Positions 7,207-14,133 of a stretch of 17,198 nt of DNA are shown here, piece by piece. Below the pieces are notes generated by a model. That model had not been told where the DNA came from. It was given only the letters and a program-made list of their open reading frames with translations, and did not search any database. Source of the stretch: DATJWY01 sp035500775. GTDB taxonomy: Bacteria > Pseudomonadota > Alphaproteobacteria > Acetobacterales > Acetobacteraceae. The first letter of the stretch is position 1. The number at the start of each line of letters is the position of its first letter. Where the stretch lies: contig DATJWY010000237.1 of NCBI GenBank assembly GCA_035500775.1, forward strand, positions 1-17,198, read 5' to 3'. The position numbers and the translations under genes are program-made.

Positions 7207-7526
7207 AGAACCTCGCCGGACTGATGAAGCAGGCGTCACAGATGCAGGCCAAGATGCAGGAAATGCAGGCCAAGCTGGAAATCCTGGAGCTGGAAGGCGT
7301 CGCCGGCGCCGGCATGGTGACGGTGGTCCTCACCGGCAAGGGTGATCTCAAGAGCATCCGCATCGACCCCAAGCTCGCCGACCCGGCGGAGATGGAGATG
7401 CTGGAGGATCTGGTCGTCGCCGCGCATGCCGATGCCAAGCGCAAGCTCGAGGCGAAGGCGGCCGAGGAGATGCAGAAGGTCACCGGCGGCCTGCAACTGC
7501 CGGGCGGCATGAAGCTGCCGTTCTGA
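7203..7526 (+). CDS. ybaB: YbaB/EbfC family nucleoid-associated protein
   Basis: A 107-residue protein with the family layout: an N-terminal amphipathic helix (MKNLAGLMKQASQMQAKMQE), then 'GVAGAGMVTVVLTGKGDLKS' and 'IDPKLADPAEMEMLEDLVVA', and a C-terminal helix ending 'QLPGGMKLPF'. YbaB/EbfC dimers bind DNA and are usually encoded between dnaX and recR, as here. The ATG overlaps the dnaX stop by four bases, with GGAGG at 7195-7199 inside the end of dnaX serving as ribosome binding site, so translation is likely coupled. Confidence 0.97.
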   Translation: MKNLAGLMKQASQMQAKMQEMQAKLEILELEGVAGAGMVTVVLTGKGDLKSIRIDPKLADPAEMEMLEDLVVAAHADAKRKLEAKAAEEMQKVTGGLQLPGGMKLPF

Positions 7527-7537
7527 GTTTTTTCTCC

Positions 7538-7652
7538 CCAGGGGGCTTTGCCCCCTGGACCCCCACCAAAGGCCATGGGCCTTTGGAAACCTTAAACTTG
7601 CGGGGGTCCGGGGCCTCAAGGCCCCGGCAGGGTCCAGGGGCAGCGCCCCTGG
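7538..7652 (+). repeat. Multi-hairpin intergenic element, copy A (complete)
   Basis: Starts 12 bases after the ybaB stop and ends 17 bases before recR. It contains four near-perfect hairpins: 7538-7558 (arms CCAGGGGGC/GCCCCCTGG, loop TTT), 7566-7586 (CCAAAGGCC/GGCCTTTGG, loop ATG), 7608-7627 (CCGGGGCC/GGCCCCGG, loop TCAA) and 7634-7652 (CCAGGGGC/GCCCCTGG, loop AGC). In addition CCCCTGGACCC (7552-7562) is the exact inverse complement of GGGTCCAGGGG (7630-7640), an alternative long-range stem that would break hairpins 1 and 4 and enclose 2 and 3. Confidence 0.85.
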
Positions 7653-7668
7653 CTGTTCCTGAAACCAC

Positions 7669-8262
7669 ATGGTCGGACCCGAGATAGAACGCCTGATCGC
7701 GCTGCTCGCTCGTCTGCCCGGCTTCGGCCCGCGCAGCGCCCGCCGCGCCGCGCTCAGGCTGTTGCAGGCGCCTGAGGCTCGCATGCTGCCGCTCGCCGCG
7801 GCGCTGACCGAAGCGGCGCGCGCCGTGCATCCCTGCGGCGTTTGCGGCAATCTCGATAGCCAGGACCCGTGCGCCATCTGCTCCGATCTGGCGCGCGACC
7901 ATGCGGTGATCTGCGTGGTGGAGACGGTGGGTGATCTCTGGGCGCTGGAGCGGGCGCATGTGCATCGCGGCGTGTACCACGTGCTCGGCGGCACGCTCTC
8001 GGCGCTGTCCGGCGTGCGGCCGGAGGATCTCAACATCGCCTCGTTGCAGCGCCGGGTGGCGGAAGGCGGGGTGCGGGAGGTGATCCTCGCTTTGGGCGCG
8101 ACGGTCGATGGCGCCACCACGGCGCATCTGCTGGCCGAGCGCCTGGCCGGCAGCGGCGTCGCGGTGACGCGGGTGGCGCAGGGCGTGCCAATGGGCGGGG
8201 CGCTGGACGTGCTGGATGACGGTACGCTCGCCACCGCGTTGCGCGCGCGACGTCCGGCGTGA
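7669..8262 (+). CDS. recR: Recombination mediator protein RecR
   Basis: A 197-residue protein of normal RecR length; RecR works with RecO (and RecF) to load RecA on single-stranded gaps. The N-terminal helix-hairpin-helix is 'IALLARLPGFGPRSARRAAL' (10-29). The four-cysteine zinc finger is Cys56, Cys59, Cys68 and Cys71 (CGVC...CAIC). A Toprim domain follows, with 'VVETVGDLWALE' and 'GVYHVLGGTLSALSGVRPED'. The start at 7669 fits family alignments, although no clear ribosome binding site precedes it; the preceding bases belong to intergenic element copy A. Confidence 0.96.
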   Translation: MVGPEIERLIALLARLPGFGPRSARRAALRLLQAPEARMLPLAAALTEAARAVHPCGVCGNLDSQDPCAICSDLARDHAVICVVETVGDLWALERAHVHRGVYHVLGGTLSALSGVRPEDLNIASLQRRVAEGGVREVILALGATVDGATTAHLLAERLAGSGVAVTRVAQGVPMGGALDVLDDGTLATALRARRPA

Positions 8263-8264
8263 GG

Positions 8265-8375
8265 CCAGGGGCTTTGCCCCTGGATCCCACCAAAGGTAAG
8301 CCTTGGAATCCATTACTTAAAGTGATCGGGGGTCTGGGGCCTCAAGGCCCCAGCGGGTCCAGGGCGGAGCCCTGG
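8265..8375 (+). repeat. Multi-hairpin intergenic element, copy B
   Basis: Begins two bases after the recR stop. Hairpins: CCAGGGGCTTTGCCCCTGG (8265-8283), an imperfect CCAAAGG/CCTTGG hairpin (8290-8306), CTGGGGCCTCAAGGCCCCAG (8334-8353) and CCAGGGCGGAGCCCTGG (8359-8375). Same order and orientation as copy A; the long-range pairing is kept with one bulged T. Confidence 0.85.
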
Positions 8376-8400
8376 CATGAGCCTTGTGTCAGGGGATGTA

Positions 8401-9279
8401 ATGCTCGAACTCGCCGCCGCTGGTCTGCGTCTCGTCCTGGCCCCGGAAACCGGCGGCGCCATTACCCGCTGGACGCGCGGCGACTGGCCGTTGCTGCGGC
8501 CGGTGGCTGATCCGAATCTCGGTGCGCAGCGCGGCGTCGCGGTTGCCGCCTATCCGCTGGTGCCGTTCTGCAACCGCATCGCCTGGGGCCGGTTCCGTTT
8601 CGGCGGCGCGGATTTCCGCCTGGACCGCAATTTCGGCGACCACCCGCACACACTCCACGGCAATGGCTGGATGCGGCCCTGGCGCGTGGAGCGGGCGGCG
8701 GCGGATGGGGCGGTCCTGACGCTCGACCATGCGCCGCCGCGCGATCCGGCCGGGGAATGGCCGTTCCGCTACCGCGCCGAGCAGGCATTCCGCCTGGACG
8801 CCGATGGCCTCACCGTCACGCTGACGCTGGAAAACCGGGACGAGCGGCCGATGCCGGGCGGGATTGGGCTGCATCCCTTCGTTGCGCGCGGCCCGGCGAC
8901 GGAATTGGGCTTCGTGGCCGATGCGGTCTGGCGCAACGGGCCGGATGCGCTGCCGGAGGCGTGCCTGCCGGTGGGTGGGCACTGGAATTTTTCGGTCCCG
9001 CGCCAGATCGGCGATACAGCGATCGACGAATGCTACGCCGGCTGGCACGGGGCGGCGCGCGTCTGGTGGCCGGAACGGGGCTTCGGCCTCGCCATCACGG
9101 CTGGCGCGCCGTTCGGCCATTTGCAGCTCTATGTCCCGCCGGGGCGCGACTACATGGGGATCGAGCCGGTCAGCCACATGACCGACGCGGTCAACCGGCT
9201 CGAAGTGCCGGGGAACGGGCTGCGCGTGCTGGCGCCGGGGGAGCGGCTGGCGGGTGCCGTACGGTTTGGTTTGATTTAA
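8401..9279 (+). CDS. Aldose 1-epimerase (mutarotase, GalM-like)
   Basis: A 292-residue protein of the galactose mutarotase-like fold, which interconverts alpha and beta anomers of aldoses. Expected active-site elements are present: Arg59 in 'FCNRIAWGRF', His86 in 'HTLHGNGWMRPW', the catalytic His158 in 'GIGLHPF', and the catalytic Glu255 in 'MGIEPVSHMTDAVN'. The start at 8401 is preferred because AGGGG (8391-8395) lies five bases upstream; an in-frame ATG at 8377 abuts the end of intergenic element B and has no such site. The substrate sugar cannot be told from sequence. It follows recR on the same strand. Confidence 0.9.
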   Translation: MLELAAAGLRLVLAPETGGAITRWTRGDWPLLRPVADPNLGAQRGVAVAAYPLVPFCNRIAWGRFRFGGADFRLDRNFGDHPHTLHGNGWMRPWRVERAAADGAVLTLDHAPPRDPAGEWPFRYRAEQAFRLDADGLTVTLTLENRDERPMPGGIGLHPFVARGPATELGFVADAVWRNGPDALPEACLPVGGHWNFSVPRQIGDTAIDECYAGWHGAARVWWPERGFGLAITAGAPFGHLQLYVPPGRDYMGIEPVSHMTDAVNRLEVPGNGLRVLAPGERLAGAVRFGLI

Positions 9280-9312
9280 AATGGGCTCTGGTTTTCAGGC
9301 CGAAAGTGAAGG

Positions 9313-9333
9313 CCAGGGGGCTTTGCCCCCTGG
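9313..9333 (+). repeat. Intergenic element copy C, left part (hairpin 1)
   Basis: A perfect hairpin with arms CCAGGGGGC and GCCCCCTGG around TTT, 33 bases after the epimerase stop. It is the first hairpin of the element family and is followed immediately by the insertion sequence; the matching last hairpin lies on the far side of it. Confidence 0.75.
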
Positions 9334-9334
9334 C

Positions 9335-9350
9335 CAGGGCACTCGGGTGA
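9335..9350 (+). repeat. Left terminal inverted repeat of the IS
   Basis: CAGGGCACTCGGGTGA; 15 of 16 bases match the inverse complement of 10168-10183. The outer CAGGG is typical of ISAs1 ends. Confidence 0.85.
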
Positions 9351-9380
9351 ATCAAATTCACTGGATTCCGGCGCGGCGCA

Positions 9381-10161
9381 TTGTCTGAATTCTTAGGCGT
9401 CTCCGATGTCAGGAGACGCAGTGGGACGCAGATATGTGGTCTTTTCGATTGCTGTGCCAGCCTGAAGGACCCCCGCCAGCAAGGCCAACGAAGCCAGCAC
9501 CATCCCGCTGTTGCTGGAATACCTGCCCCTGGCCGGCGCCCTGGTCACCATCGATGCTGGCGGCGCCACCACGCGGATCGCGCAAACCGTGCTGGATCGC
9601 GGCGGTGACTATCTGTTGGGGCTCAAAAAAAACCGGCCCGCCCTGTTCGCTGCGACCGAGGCGCTGTTCGCTGATCCGGCGCTGATCCTGGCGGAGCATG
9701 TGACCGAAGCAACCGCCCACGGCCGGCACGAGCGCCGCCGCCACGTTGTCTGCCACGCGGTCGACTGGACCAATCCAACCCGGACGGAAACCGACAGCAT
9801 CCACTTTCCCGGCGTGGCCATGCTCGGCATGGTGGAGAGCCGCGTCACGCGCGACGGCCAAACCAGTTGCGAACGCCGCTATTACGTCGGCTCGGCGCCG
9901 CTGGACGCCGCCACCTTCGGCCACGCCGTGCGCGCCCGTTGGGGCATCGAAAACCACCTCCATTGGACGCTGGATGTGGTCTTCCACGATGATCTCGCCC
10001 GGCCGCGGACCCAGAACGCGCCGGAAAATATGGCCATCATCAAGCACATGGCGCTCCACTGCCTGAGCAGCGCCAAGCCCACCACGAGCCTCAAGAACCG
10101 CCGTAAGCTCGCAGGATGGAGCCCGGACTATCTCGAGCAACTCATCAAAGGCCACGCTTAG
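9381..10161 (+). pseudogene. ISAs1-family transposase with an internal deletion and frameshift
   Basis: Two parts in different frames. The first (9381-9479) reads 'LFDCCASLKDPRQ', the characteristic N-terminal motif of ISAs1 transposases. At about 9478-9483 the sequence jumps into another frame at 'SKANEASTIPLLLEYLPL', which normally lies well over 100 residues further on. The rest is intact: 'ALVTIDAGGA' (with a catalytic Asp), 'GGDYLLGLKKNRPAL', 'AHGRHERR', and the C-terminal 'RWGIENHLHWTLDVVFHDD' with the catalytic Glu, ending at the TAG at 10161. The missing middle and the frame change should make it inactive; a partial protein from the TTG at 9511 is possible. Confidence 0.88.
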
Positions 10162-10167
10162 CGTGGG

Positions 10168-10183
10168 TCACCCGATTGCCCTG
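10168..10183 (-). repeat. Right terminal inverted repeat of the IS
   Basis: TCACCCGATTGCCCTG, starting six bases after the transposase stop; its inverse complement differs from the left end at one position. Confidence 0.85.
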
Positions 10184-10205
10184 GGTCCAGCGGCGGAGCC
10201 CCTGG
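10184..10205 (+). repeat. Intergenic element copy C, right part (hairpin 4-like)
   Basis: GGTCCAGCGGCGGAGCCCC and the following TGG match the end of the intergenic element (compare 8357-8375), with one mismatched pair in the stem (arms at 10187-10194 and 10198-10205). It is separated from its left part by the insertion sequence, and the middle hairpins 2 and 3 are absent. Confidence 0.65.
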
Positions 10206-10263
10206 CCTTACCTGGCCGCGCTGCTACAGTTAGATGAACAGCCGCCCATCCAAGGAGCCCGCC

Positions 10264-11730
10264 ATGCTCGATGTCACTTTCGCCACTCCGACCCTGCCGC
10301 AGGCGGGCGCGCTGGCGCTCCTGATCCCGGAGGGCGCGCATCCGTCCGGTCTGTGGCAGGCCGCCGACGAGGCCACCGAAGGCGCCATCAGCCGCGCGCT
10401 CTCCGTCGCCGAGTTCACCGGCAAGAAAGGGCAGATCGCCACCCTCCTCGCCCCTGGCGCCGGGCTGACGCGGGTGGTCGCCATCGGCCTCGGGGTGGGA
10501 TCGGAGCTGACCGGGCACAGCCTCGCCGCGGCGGGCGGCAACCTCGCGCATGCGCTCGTCAAGGAACCGGAGGTGACGCTGGCGGCGGACGCGCTCTCCG
10601 CCGGCCAGGCCGCGGCGGTCGCGCTCGGCGCCGCGCTGCGCACCTACCGGTTCGACCGCTACCGCACCAAGGAAAAGCCGGAGGACAAGCCGAAGCTCGC
10701 CCGCCTCGCAGTGCTGACCAAGGCGTCCGAGGAGGCCCGGACGGAGTGGCATGAGCACGCGGCGGTGACGCGCGGCGTGTTCCTCACCCGCGACCTCGTC
10801 AGCGAGCCGCCGAACGTGCTGACCCCAGCCGAATTCGCGACCCGCATCGAGGCGCTCGGCAAGCTCGGCCTGGAAATCGAGGTGTTCGGGCCGGACGAGA
10901 TGGAAAAACTCGGCTTCGGCGCCCTGCTTGGCGTCGCCCAGGGCAGCGTGAACGAGCCGCGCATGGTGGTGATGCGCTGGAATGGCGGCGACCCGGACGA
11001 GAAGCCGGTCGCCTTCATCGGCAAGGGCGTGACCTTCGATACCGGCGGCATCAGCATCAAGCCCGCCGCCGGCATGGAGGACATGAAGTGGGACATGGCC
11101 GGCGCCGGCACGGTGGTCGGGCTGATGGCCGCGCTGGCCGGCCGGCGCGCGCGGGTGAACGCGGTCGGGCTGGTCGGCCTCGTGGAGAACATGCCCTCCG
11201 GCACCGCGCAGCGCCCGGGCGACGTGGTGAAAACCGCCTCCGGCCAGACCGTCGAGGTGCTGAACACCGATGCCGAGGGCCGGCTCGTGCTCGCCGACGT
11301 GCTCTGGTACGCCAAGGAAACCTACGAGCCGCGCTACCTCATCGACCTCGCGACGCTGACCGGCGCCATCATCATCAGCCTCGGCCACGAGCATGGCGGC
11401 CTGTTCAGCAATGACGACGAACTGGCCCGCAAGCTCACCGCCGCCGGGCAGGAAGTGGGCGAGAAGCTCTGGCGCATGCCGCTCGACGAGGCTTACGACA
11501 AGGCGCTGCGCTCGGATATCGCCGACATGAAAAATATCGGAGGCCGCCCGGCCGGCTCGATCACCGCCGCGCAGTTCCTGCAACGCTTCGTCGGCAAGAC
11601 GCCCTGGGCGCATCTGGACATCGCCGGCATGGCCTGGGCCACCAAGGACGCGCCCGTGACCCCCAAGGGGGCGACGGGTTATGGCGTGCGGTTGCTTGAC
11701 CGGCTGGTGGCTGAGAATTTCGAGGCATGA
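10264..11730 (+). CDS. pepA: Leucyl aminopeptidase (peptidase family M17, PepA)
   Basis: A 488-residue cytosolic aminopeptidase of normal length that removes N-terminal residues from peptides using two metal ions. The start at 10264 has AAGGAG (10252-10257) seven bases upstream; an earlier in-frame ATG at 10234 precedes this site and is unlikely. The metal/active-site block 'GKGVTFDTGGISIKP' begins near residue 253 with the conserved Lys, 'MKWDMAGAG' follows, and the M17 signature NTDAEGRL is at 334-341. holC follows on the same strand, a frequent pair in Proteobacteria; some PepA proteins also bind DNA, but that cannot be inferred here. Confidence 0.96.
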   Translation: MLDVTFATPTLPQAGALALLIPEGAHPSGLWQAADEATEGAISRALSVAEFTGKKGQIATLLAPGAGLTRVVAIGLGVGSELTGHSLAAAGGNLAHALVKEPEVTLAADALSAGQAAAVALGAALRTYRFDRYRTKEKPEDKPKLARLAVLTKASEEARTEWHEHAAVTRGVFLTRDLVSEPPNVLTPAEFATRIEALGKLGLEIEVFGPDEMEKLGFGALLGVAQGSVNEPRMVVMRWNGGDPDEKPVAFIGKGVTFDTGGISIKPAAGMEDMKWDMAGAGTVVGLMAALAGRRARVNAVGLVGLVENMPSGTAQRPGDVVKTASGQTVEVLNTDAEGRLVLADVLWYAKETYEPRYLIDLATLTGAIIISLGHEHGGLFSNDDELARKLTAAGQEVGEKLWRMPLDEAYDKALRSDIADMKNIGGRPAGSITAAQFLQRFVGKTPWAHLDIAGMAWATKDAPVTPKGATGYGVRLLDRLVAENFEA

Positions 11731-11742
11731 TCGGAGAGAAGG

Positions 11743-11928
11743 CCAGGGGCTTTGCCCCTGGACCCCATCAAAGGCGAAGCCTTTGAAATCCATTACTTTT
11801 CGCGGCTGCATCGGCAGCCTGTCCTGGACCCCAGGCAAGCGGCATAAAAGTAATGGGTTCCAAGGGCCTCCCGGCCCGTCGTGCGCTTGCACGCCTTCGC
11901 ATGACGCGGGTCCAGGGCGGAGCCCTGG
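11743..11928 (+). repeat. Multi-hairpin intergenic element, copy D (long variant)
   Basis: Begins 12 bases after the pepA stop. Hairpin 1 is CCAGGGGCTTTGCCCCTGG (11743-11761), hairpin 2 is TCAAAGGCGAAGCCTTTGA (11768-11786) and hairpin 4 is CCAGGGCGGAGCCCTGG (11912-11928). In place of hairpin 3 is a longer segment closed by CCATTACTTTT (11790-11800) and its exact inverse AAAAGTAATGG (11846-11856). CCCTGGACCC (11756-11765) can pair perfectly with GGGTCCAGGG (11908-11917). Confidence 0.85.
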
Positions 11929-11975
11929 CCTTATCTCCTAAGCACCACGTAACCACGGCCCCCTGAACCGCGCCC

Positions 11976-12422
11976 ATGGCAGAGATCGGCTTCTATCACC
12001 TGACGCGCACCGGCCCGGACCAGGCGCTGCCGCAGCTGCTCGGCCGCACACTGGCCGCTGGGCAGCGCGCGGTGGTGATCTGCGGCAGCGAAGCGCGGGT
12101 CGAAGCGCTGGACGAGGCGCTCTGGCAATGCCCGGACCCGGAATGGCTGCCGCACGGCACCGCCCGCACCGCCCATGCCGCGTTGCAACCGATCTGGCTG
12201 ACCGCGCAGGATGAGGCGCCGAACGGCGCGCGCTTCCTGTTCCTGACCGATGGCGCCCGCAGTGAGCGGCTGGATGGGTTCGACCGCGTGTTCGACCTGT
12301 TCGACGGGCGCGACGCGGCGGCGGTGGCGGCGGCGCGGGAGCGCTGGACGGCGGCGAAGGCGGCGGGGCACAGCCTGACCTATTGGCAGCAAGGTGAACG
12401 CGGATGGGAGCGCAAACGCTGA
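11976..12422 (+). CDS. holC: DNA polymerase III subunit chi
   Basis: A 148-residue protein with the HolC pattern: 'IGFYHLTRTGPDQALPQLL' at the start, 'GQRAVVICGSEARVEALDEA', 'LWQCPDPEWLPHG' and a C-terminal 'RFLFLTDGARSERLDGFDRV' region. Chi links the clamp loader (including the DnaX subunits, encoded in this window) to single-strand binding protein at the fork. No clear ribosome binding site precedes the ATG, but the start agrees with the family. It overlaps the following glycosyltransferase gene by 19 bases. Confidence 0.94.
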   Translation: MAEIGFYHLTRTGPDQALPQLLGRTLAAGQRAVVICGSEARVEALDEALWQCPDPEWLPHGTARTAHAALQPIWLTAQDEAPNGARFLFLTDGARSERLDGFDRVFDLFDGRDAAAVAAARERWTAAKAAGHSLTYWQQGERGWERKR

Positions 12423-13444
12423 AGCTCATGCCGGATCGCGACGAACCGCCCCGCCCCACCTTTTCCGTCGTGGTACCCTGCCACAACGAAGCGGCGGGGA
12501 TCGGCGCCTTCCATGACCGGCTGGCGGCGGTGATGCTCCGGCTCGGCGAGAGCTGGGAGGTCGTCTACGTCAATGACGGCAGCCAGGACATGACCCTGCG
12601 CCGCCTGGAGGAGCTGCGCGCCGCCGACCCGCATGTGGCGCTGATCAACCTCACGCGGAATTTCGGCAAGGAGATCGCGCTCACCGCCGGGCTGGACCAT
12701 GCCAGCGGCGAGGCGGTGGTGGTCATCGACGCGGATCTGCAGGACCCGCCGGAGCTGATCCCCGATCTCGCCGCCGTCTGGCGCGAGGGCTACGACATGG
12801 TCTACGCCCAGCGCCGCGCCCGCGCCGGAGAGACCTGGCTGAAGAAGCGGACGGCCGAGTTGTTCTACCGGCTGATGCAGAATATCGGCAGGGTGCGGAT
12901 GCCGCCGAATGCCGGCGATTTCCGGCTGATCAGCCGCCGCGCGGTGGACGCGCTGCTGCTGCTCCGCGAGCATCACCGCTTCATGAAGGGGCTGTTCGCC
13001 TGGGTCGGCTTCCCGAGCAAGGCGGTGCTCTACGACCGCGCGCCCCGCCATGCAGGCGAAACGAGCTGGACCTATTGGCGGCTCTGGAACCTCGCCGTGG
13101 AGGGCATCACCAGCTTCACCGTCATGCCGCTCAAGGTCGCGACGTATATGGGCCTGCTCGCGGCCGGGTCGGCGATGCTCTATGGCGGCACGATCATCGC
13201 CCGCACGCTGGCGGTCGGCAATCGCGTGCCCGGCTACCCGAGCCTGATGGCGGTGACGCTGTTCATGGGCGGGGTGCAGCTGATGACGCTCGGCGTCATC
13301 GGTGAGTATCTGGGCCGGGTCTTCAACGAAACGAAGCAGCGGCCGCTCTATCTGGTGGAGCGGCTGGAGCCGGCCCGGCGACTTGAGCCGGAGACGCCGC
13401 ACGAACCGGCCCTGGCATCCGGCCCAACCCGCCATTCCGGCTGA
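12404..13444 (+). CDS. Family 2 glycosyltransferase with two C-terminal membrane segments (GtrB/DPM1/ArnC type)
   Basis: A 346-residue protein. The GT-A domain has 'SVVVPCHNEAAGI' (21-33), 'VVYVNDGSQD' (53-62), 'LTRNFGKEIALTAGLDHASG' (83-102) and the metal-binding DAD at 109-111 in 'VVIDADLQDPPEL'. Two hydrophobic segments at about 240-265 and 277-300 end in 'GVIGEYLGRVFNETKQRPLY', a pattern typical of enzymes that move a sugar onto undecaprenyl or dolichyl phosphate at the inner membrane. Sugar and final product are unknown. The start at 12404 has AAGGTG upstream and lies inside the end of holC; a later ATG at 12428 is possible. Pairing with holC may be positional only. Confidence 0.92.
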   Translation: MGAQTLKLMPDRDEPPRPTFSVVVPCHNEAAGIGAFHDRLAAVMLRLGESWEVVYVNDGSQDMTLRRLEELRAADPHVALINLTRNFGKEIALTAGLDHASGEAVVVIDADLQDPPELIPDLAAVWREGYDMVYAQRRARAGETWLKKRTAELFYRLMQNIGRVRMPPNAGDFRLISRRAVDALLLLREHHRFMKGLFAWVGFPSKAVLYDRAPRHAGETSWTYWRLWNLAVEGITSFTVMPLKVATYMGLLAAGSAMLYGGTIIARTLAVGNRVPGYPSLMAVTLFMGGVQLMTLGVIGEYLGRVFNETKQRPLYLVERLEPARRLEPETPHEPALASGPTRHSG

Positions 13445-13473
13445 CACGATGCCAGCCGGGGCGGGTGTAAGGA

Positions 13474-13971
13474 TCAGGCGGCGTCTTCCCGCCGGTCCCG
13501 CACCCGCACATAGGCGATCTGCGCATGCTCCCCGCAATACGGCCTGCCGCCCGCCGCCGCCTGATCACAGAAGCGGAAGCTCGGCGTGCCCGGCTCGCCG
13601 ATCGGCCAGCAGCAGGTGGCGGCGCGCGGAGCGGGACGAGGCGCCGGCGGCACGGCGCGCAGCACCGGGGCCGGGCGGGGGCTGGGCGTCGCGGCCGGAA
13701 TGGTGACGACGGGGGCGACCGGCGGGGTTTCCTCCGCCGCGGCGAGGCACGGCAGGGTCGGCCCGCTGATCCGGCGTGCGGGGGCCGGCGCGGCCTGCCC
13801 GGATGCGGCATCCCGCTTGATCGGCGATGGGCGGGCCGGCAGGCTCAGGCGATGCGCCTTGCCGACAACGGCGTTCTTCGAGATCCCCATGCGGCGGCCG
13901 ATCTCGGCGGTCGAATGCCCTTCATCCCAGAGGCCGCGCAGGCGAGCGATCAGCTCCTCGGTCCACTCCAT
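13474..13971 (-). CDS. gcrA: GcrA family cell cycle regulator
   Basis: A 165-residue protein. The N-terminal helix-turn-helix reads 'MEWTEELIARLRGLWDEGHS' then 'TAEIGRRMGISKNAVVGKAH' and 'RLSLPARPSPI', the GcrA hallmark. A Pro/Ala-rich linker (about 55-110) precedes the conserved C-terminal block 'CCWPIGEPGTPSFRFC' and 'YCGEHAQIAYVR'. In Caulobacter GcrA works with sigma-70 at promoters carrying CcrM-methylated GANTC sites. The start at 13971 has GAGGAG a few bases upstream. It converges with the glycosyltransferase gene, 29 bases apart. A DnaA box and a palindrome lie upstream (separate entries); no GANTC is seen between 13972 and 14133. Confidence 0.96.
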   Translation of the reverse strand: MEWTEELIARLRGLWDEGHSTAEIGRRMGISKNAVVGKAHRLSLPARPSPIKRDAASGQAAPAPARRISGPTLPCLAAAEETPPVAPVVTIPAATPSPRPAPVLRAVPPAPRPAPRAATCCWPIGEPGTPSFRFCDQAAAGGRPYCGEHAQIAYVRVRDRREDAA

Positions 13972-13995
13972 GTTGCGATCTCCTCGGCGGCACGG

Positions 13996-14008
13996 CCACA
14001 TGATGTGG
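13996..14008. promoter_or_regulatory. Short palindrome in the gcrA leader
   Basis: CCACAT-G-ATGTGG, six perfect base pairs around one central base, 25-37 bases upstream of the gcrA start codon. It could be an operator or a small leader hairpin; no matching regulator is identified. Confidence 0.4.
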
Positions 14009-14061
14009 GGGGACACTAGCCGAGTGCGGCACAACGTAATAGCCGGGCGGGTACAAAAACT

Positions 14062-14070
14062 TGTGGAAAA
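14062..14070 (-). promoter_or_regulatory. Candidate DnaA box upstream of gcrA
   Basis: On the - strand (the direction of gcrA) the nonamer TTTTCCACA fits the DnaA box consensus TTWTNCACA at every position. It begins about 91 bases upstream of the gcrA start codon and lies in a small inverted repeat (TGTGG-AAAA-CCACA, 14062-14075). In Caulobacter DnaA is known to activate gcrA transcription, which makes the site plausible; a single 9-mer can also occur by chance. Confidence 0.5.
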
Positions 14071-14133
14071 CCACAGCCACGGCAACAAGACCTGGGGAAA
14101 ACCCCTGTCCGCAGCACCCCGTGGGGCACGCTC

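Larger units (their letters stand above)
9335..10183 (+). mobile_element. ISAs1-family insertion sequence, internally deleted
   Basis: An 849-bp element bounded by inverted repeats CAGGGCACTCGGGTGA (9335-9350) and TCACCCGATTGCCCTG (10168-10183), which match at 15 of 16 positions. It carries a transposase of the ISAs1 family. Complete members are usually about 1.2-1.3 kb, and the central part of the transposase gene is missing here, so the element has lost roughly 0.4 kb. It sits inside a copy of the intergenic hairpin element, hairpin 1 on its left and a hairpin-4-like sequence on its right. I see no clear target duplication. Confidence 0.85.

Noticed and set aside
7538..7652. Intergenic hairpins taken as ordinary Rho-independent terminators
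   Set aside because: The stems are GC-rich but are not followed by T-runs, and several occur in series inside likely operons, so simple termination is not supported.
9621..9636. Run of eight A bases in the transposase gene as a programmed frameshift site
   Set aside because: The frame is continuous across it and encodes the Leu-Lys-Lys-Asn motif common in this transposase family; the frame change in this gene is at the deletion junction near 9480.
10168..11892. Long - strand open frame opposite pepA
   Set aside because: Antisense to a clear M17 aminopeptidase, runs through the intergenic element and IS end, and has unnatural composition.
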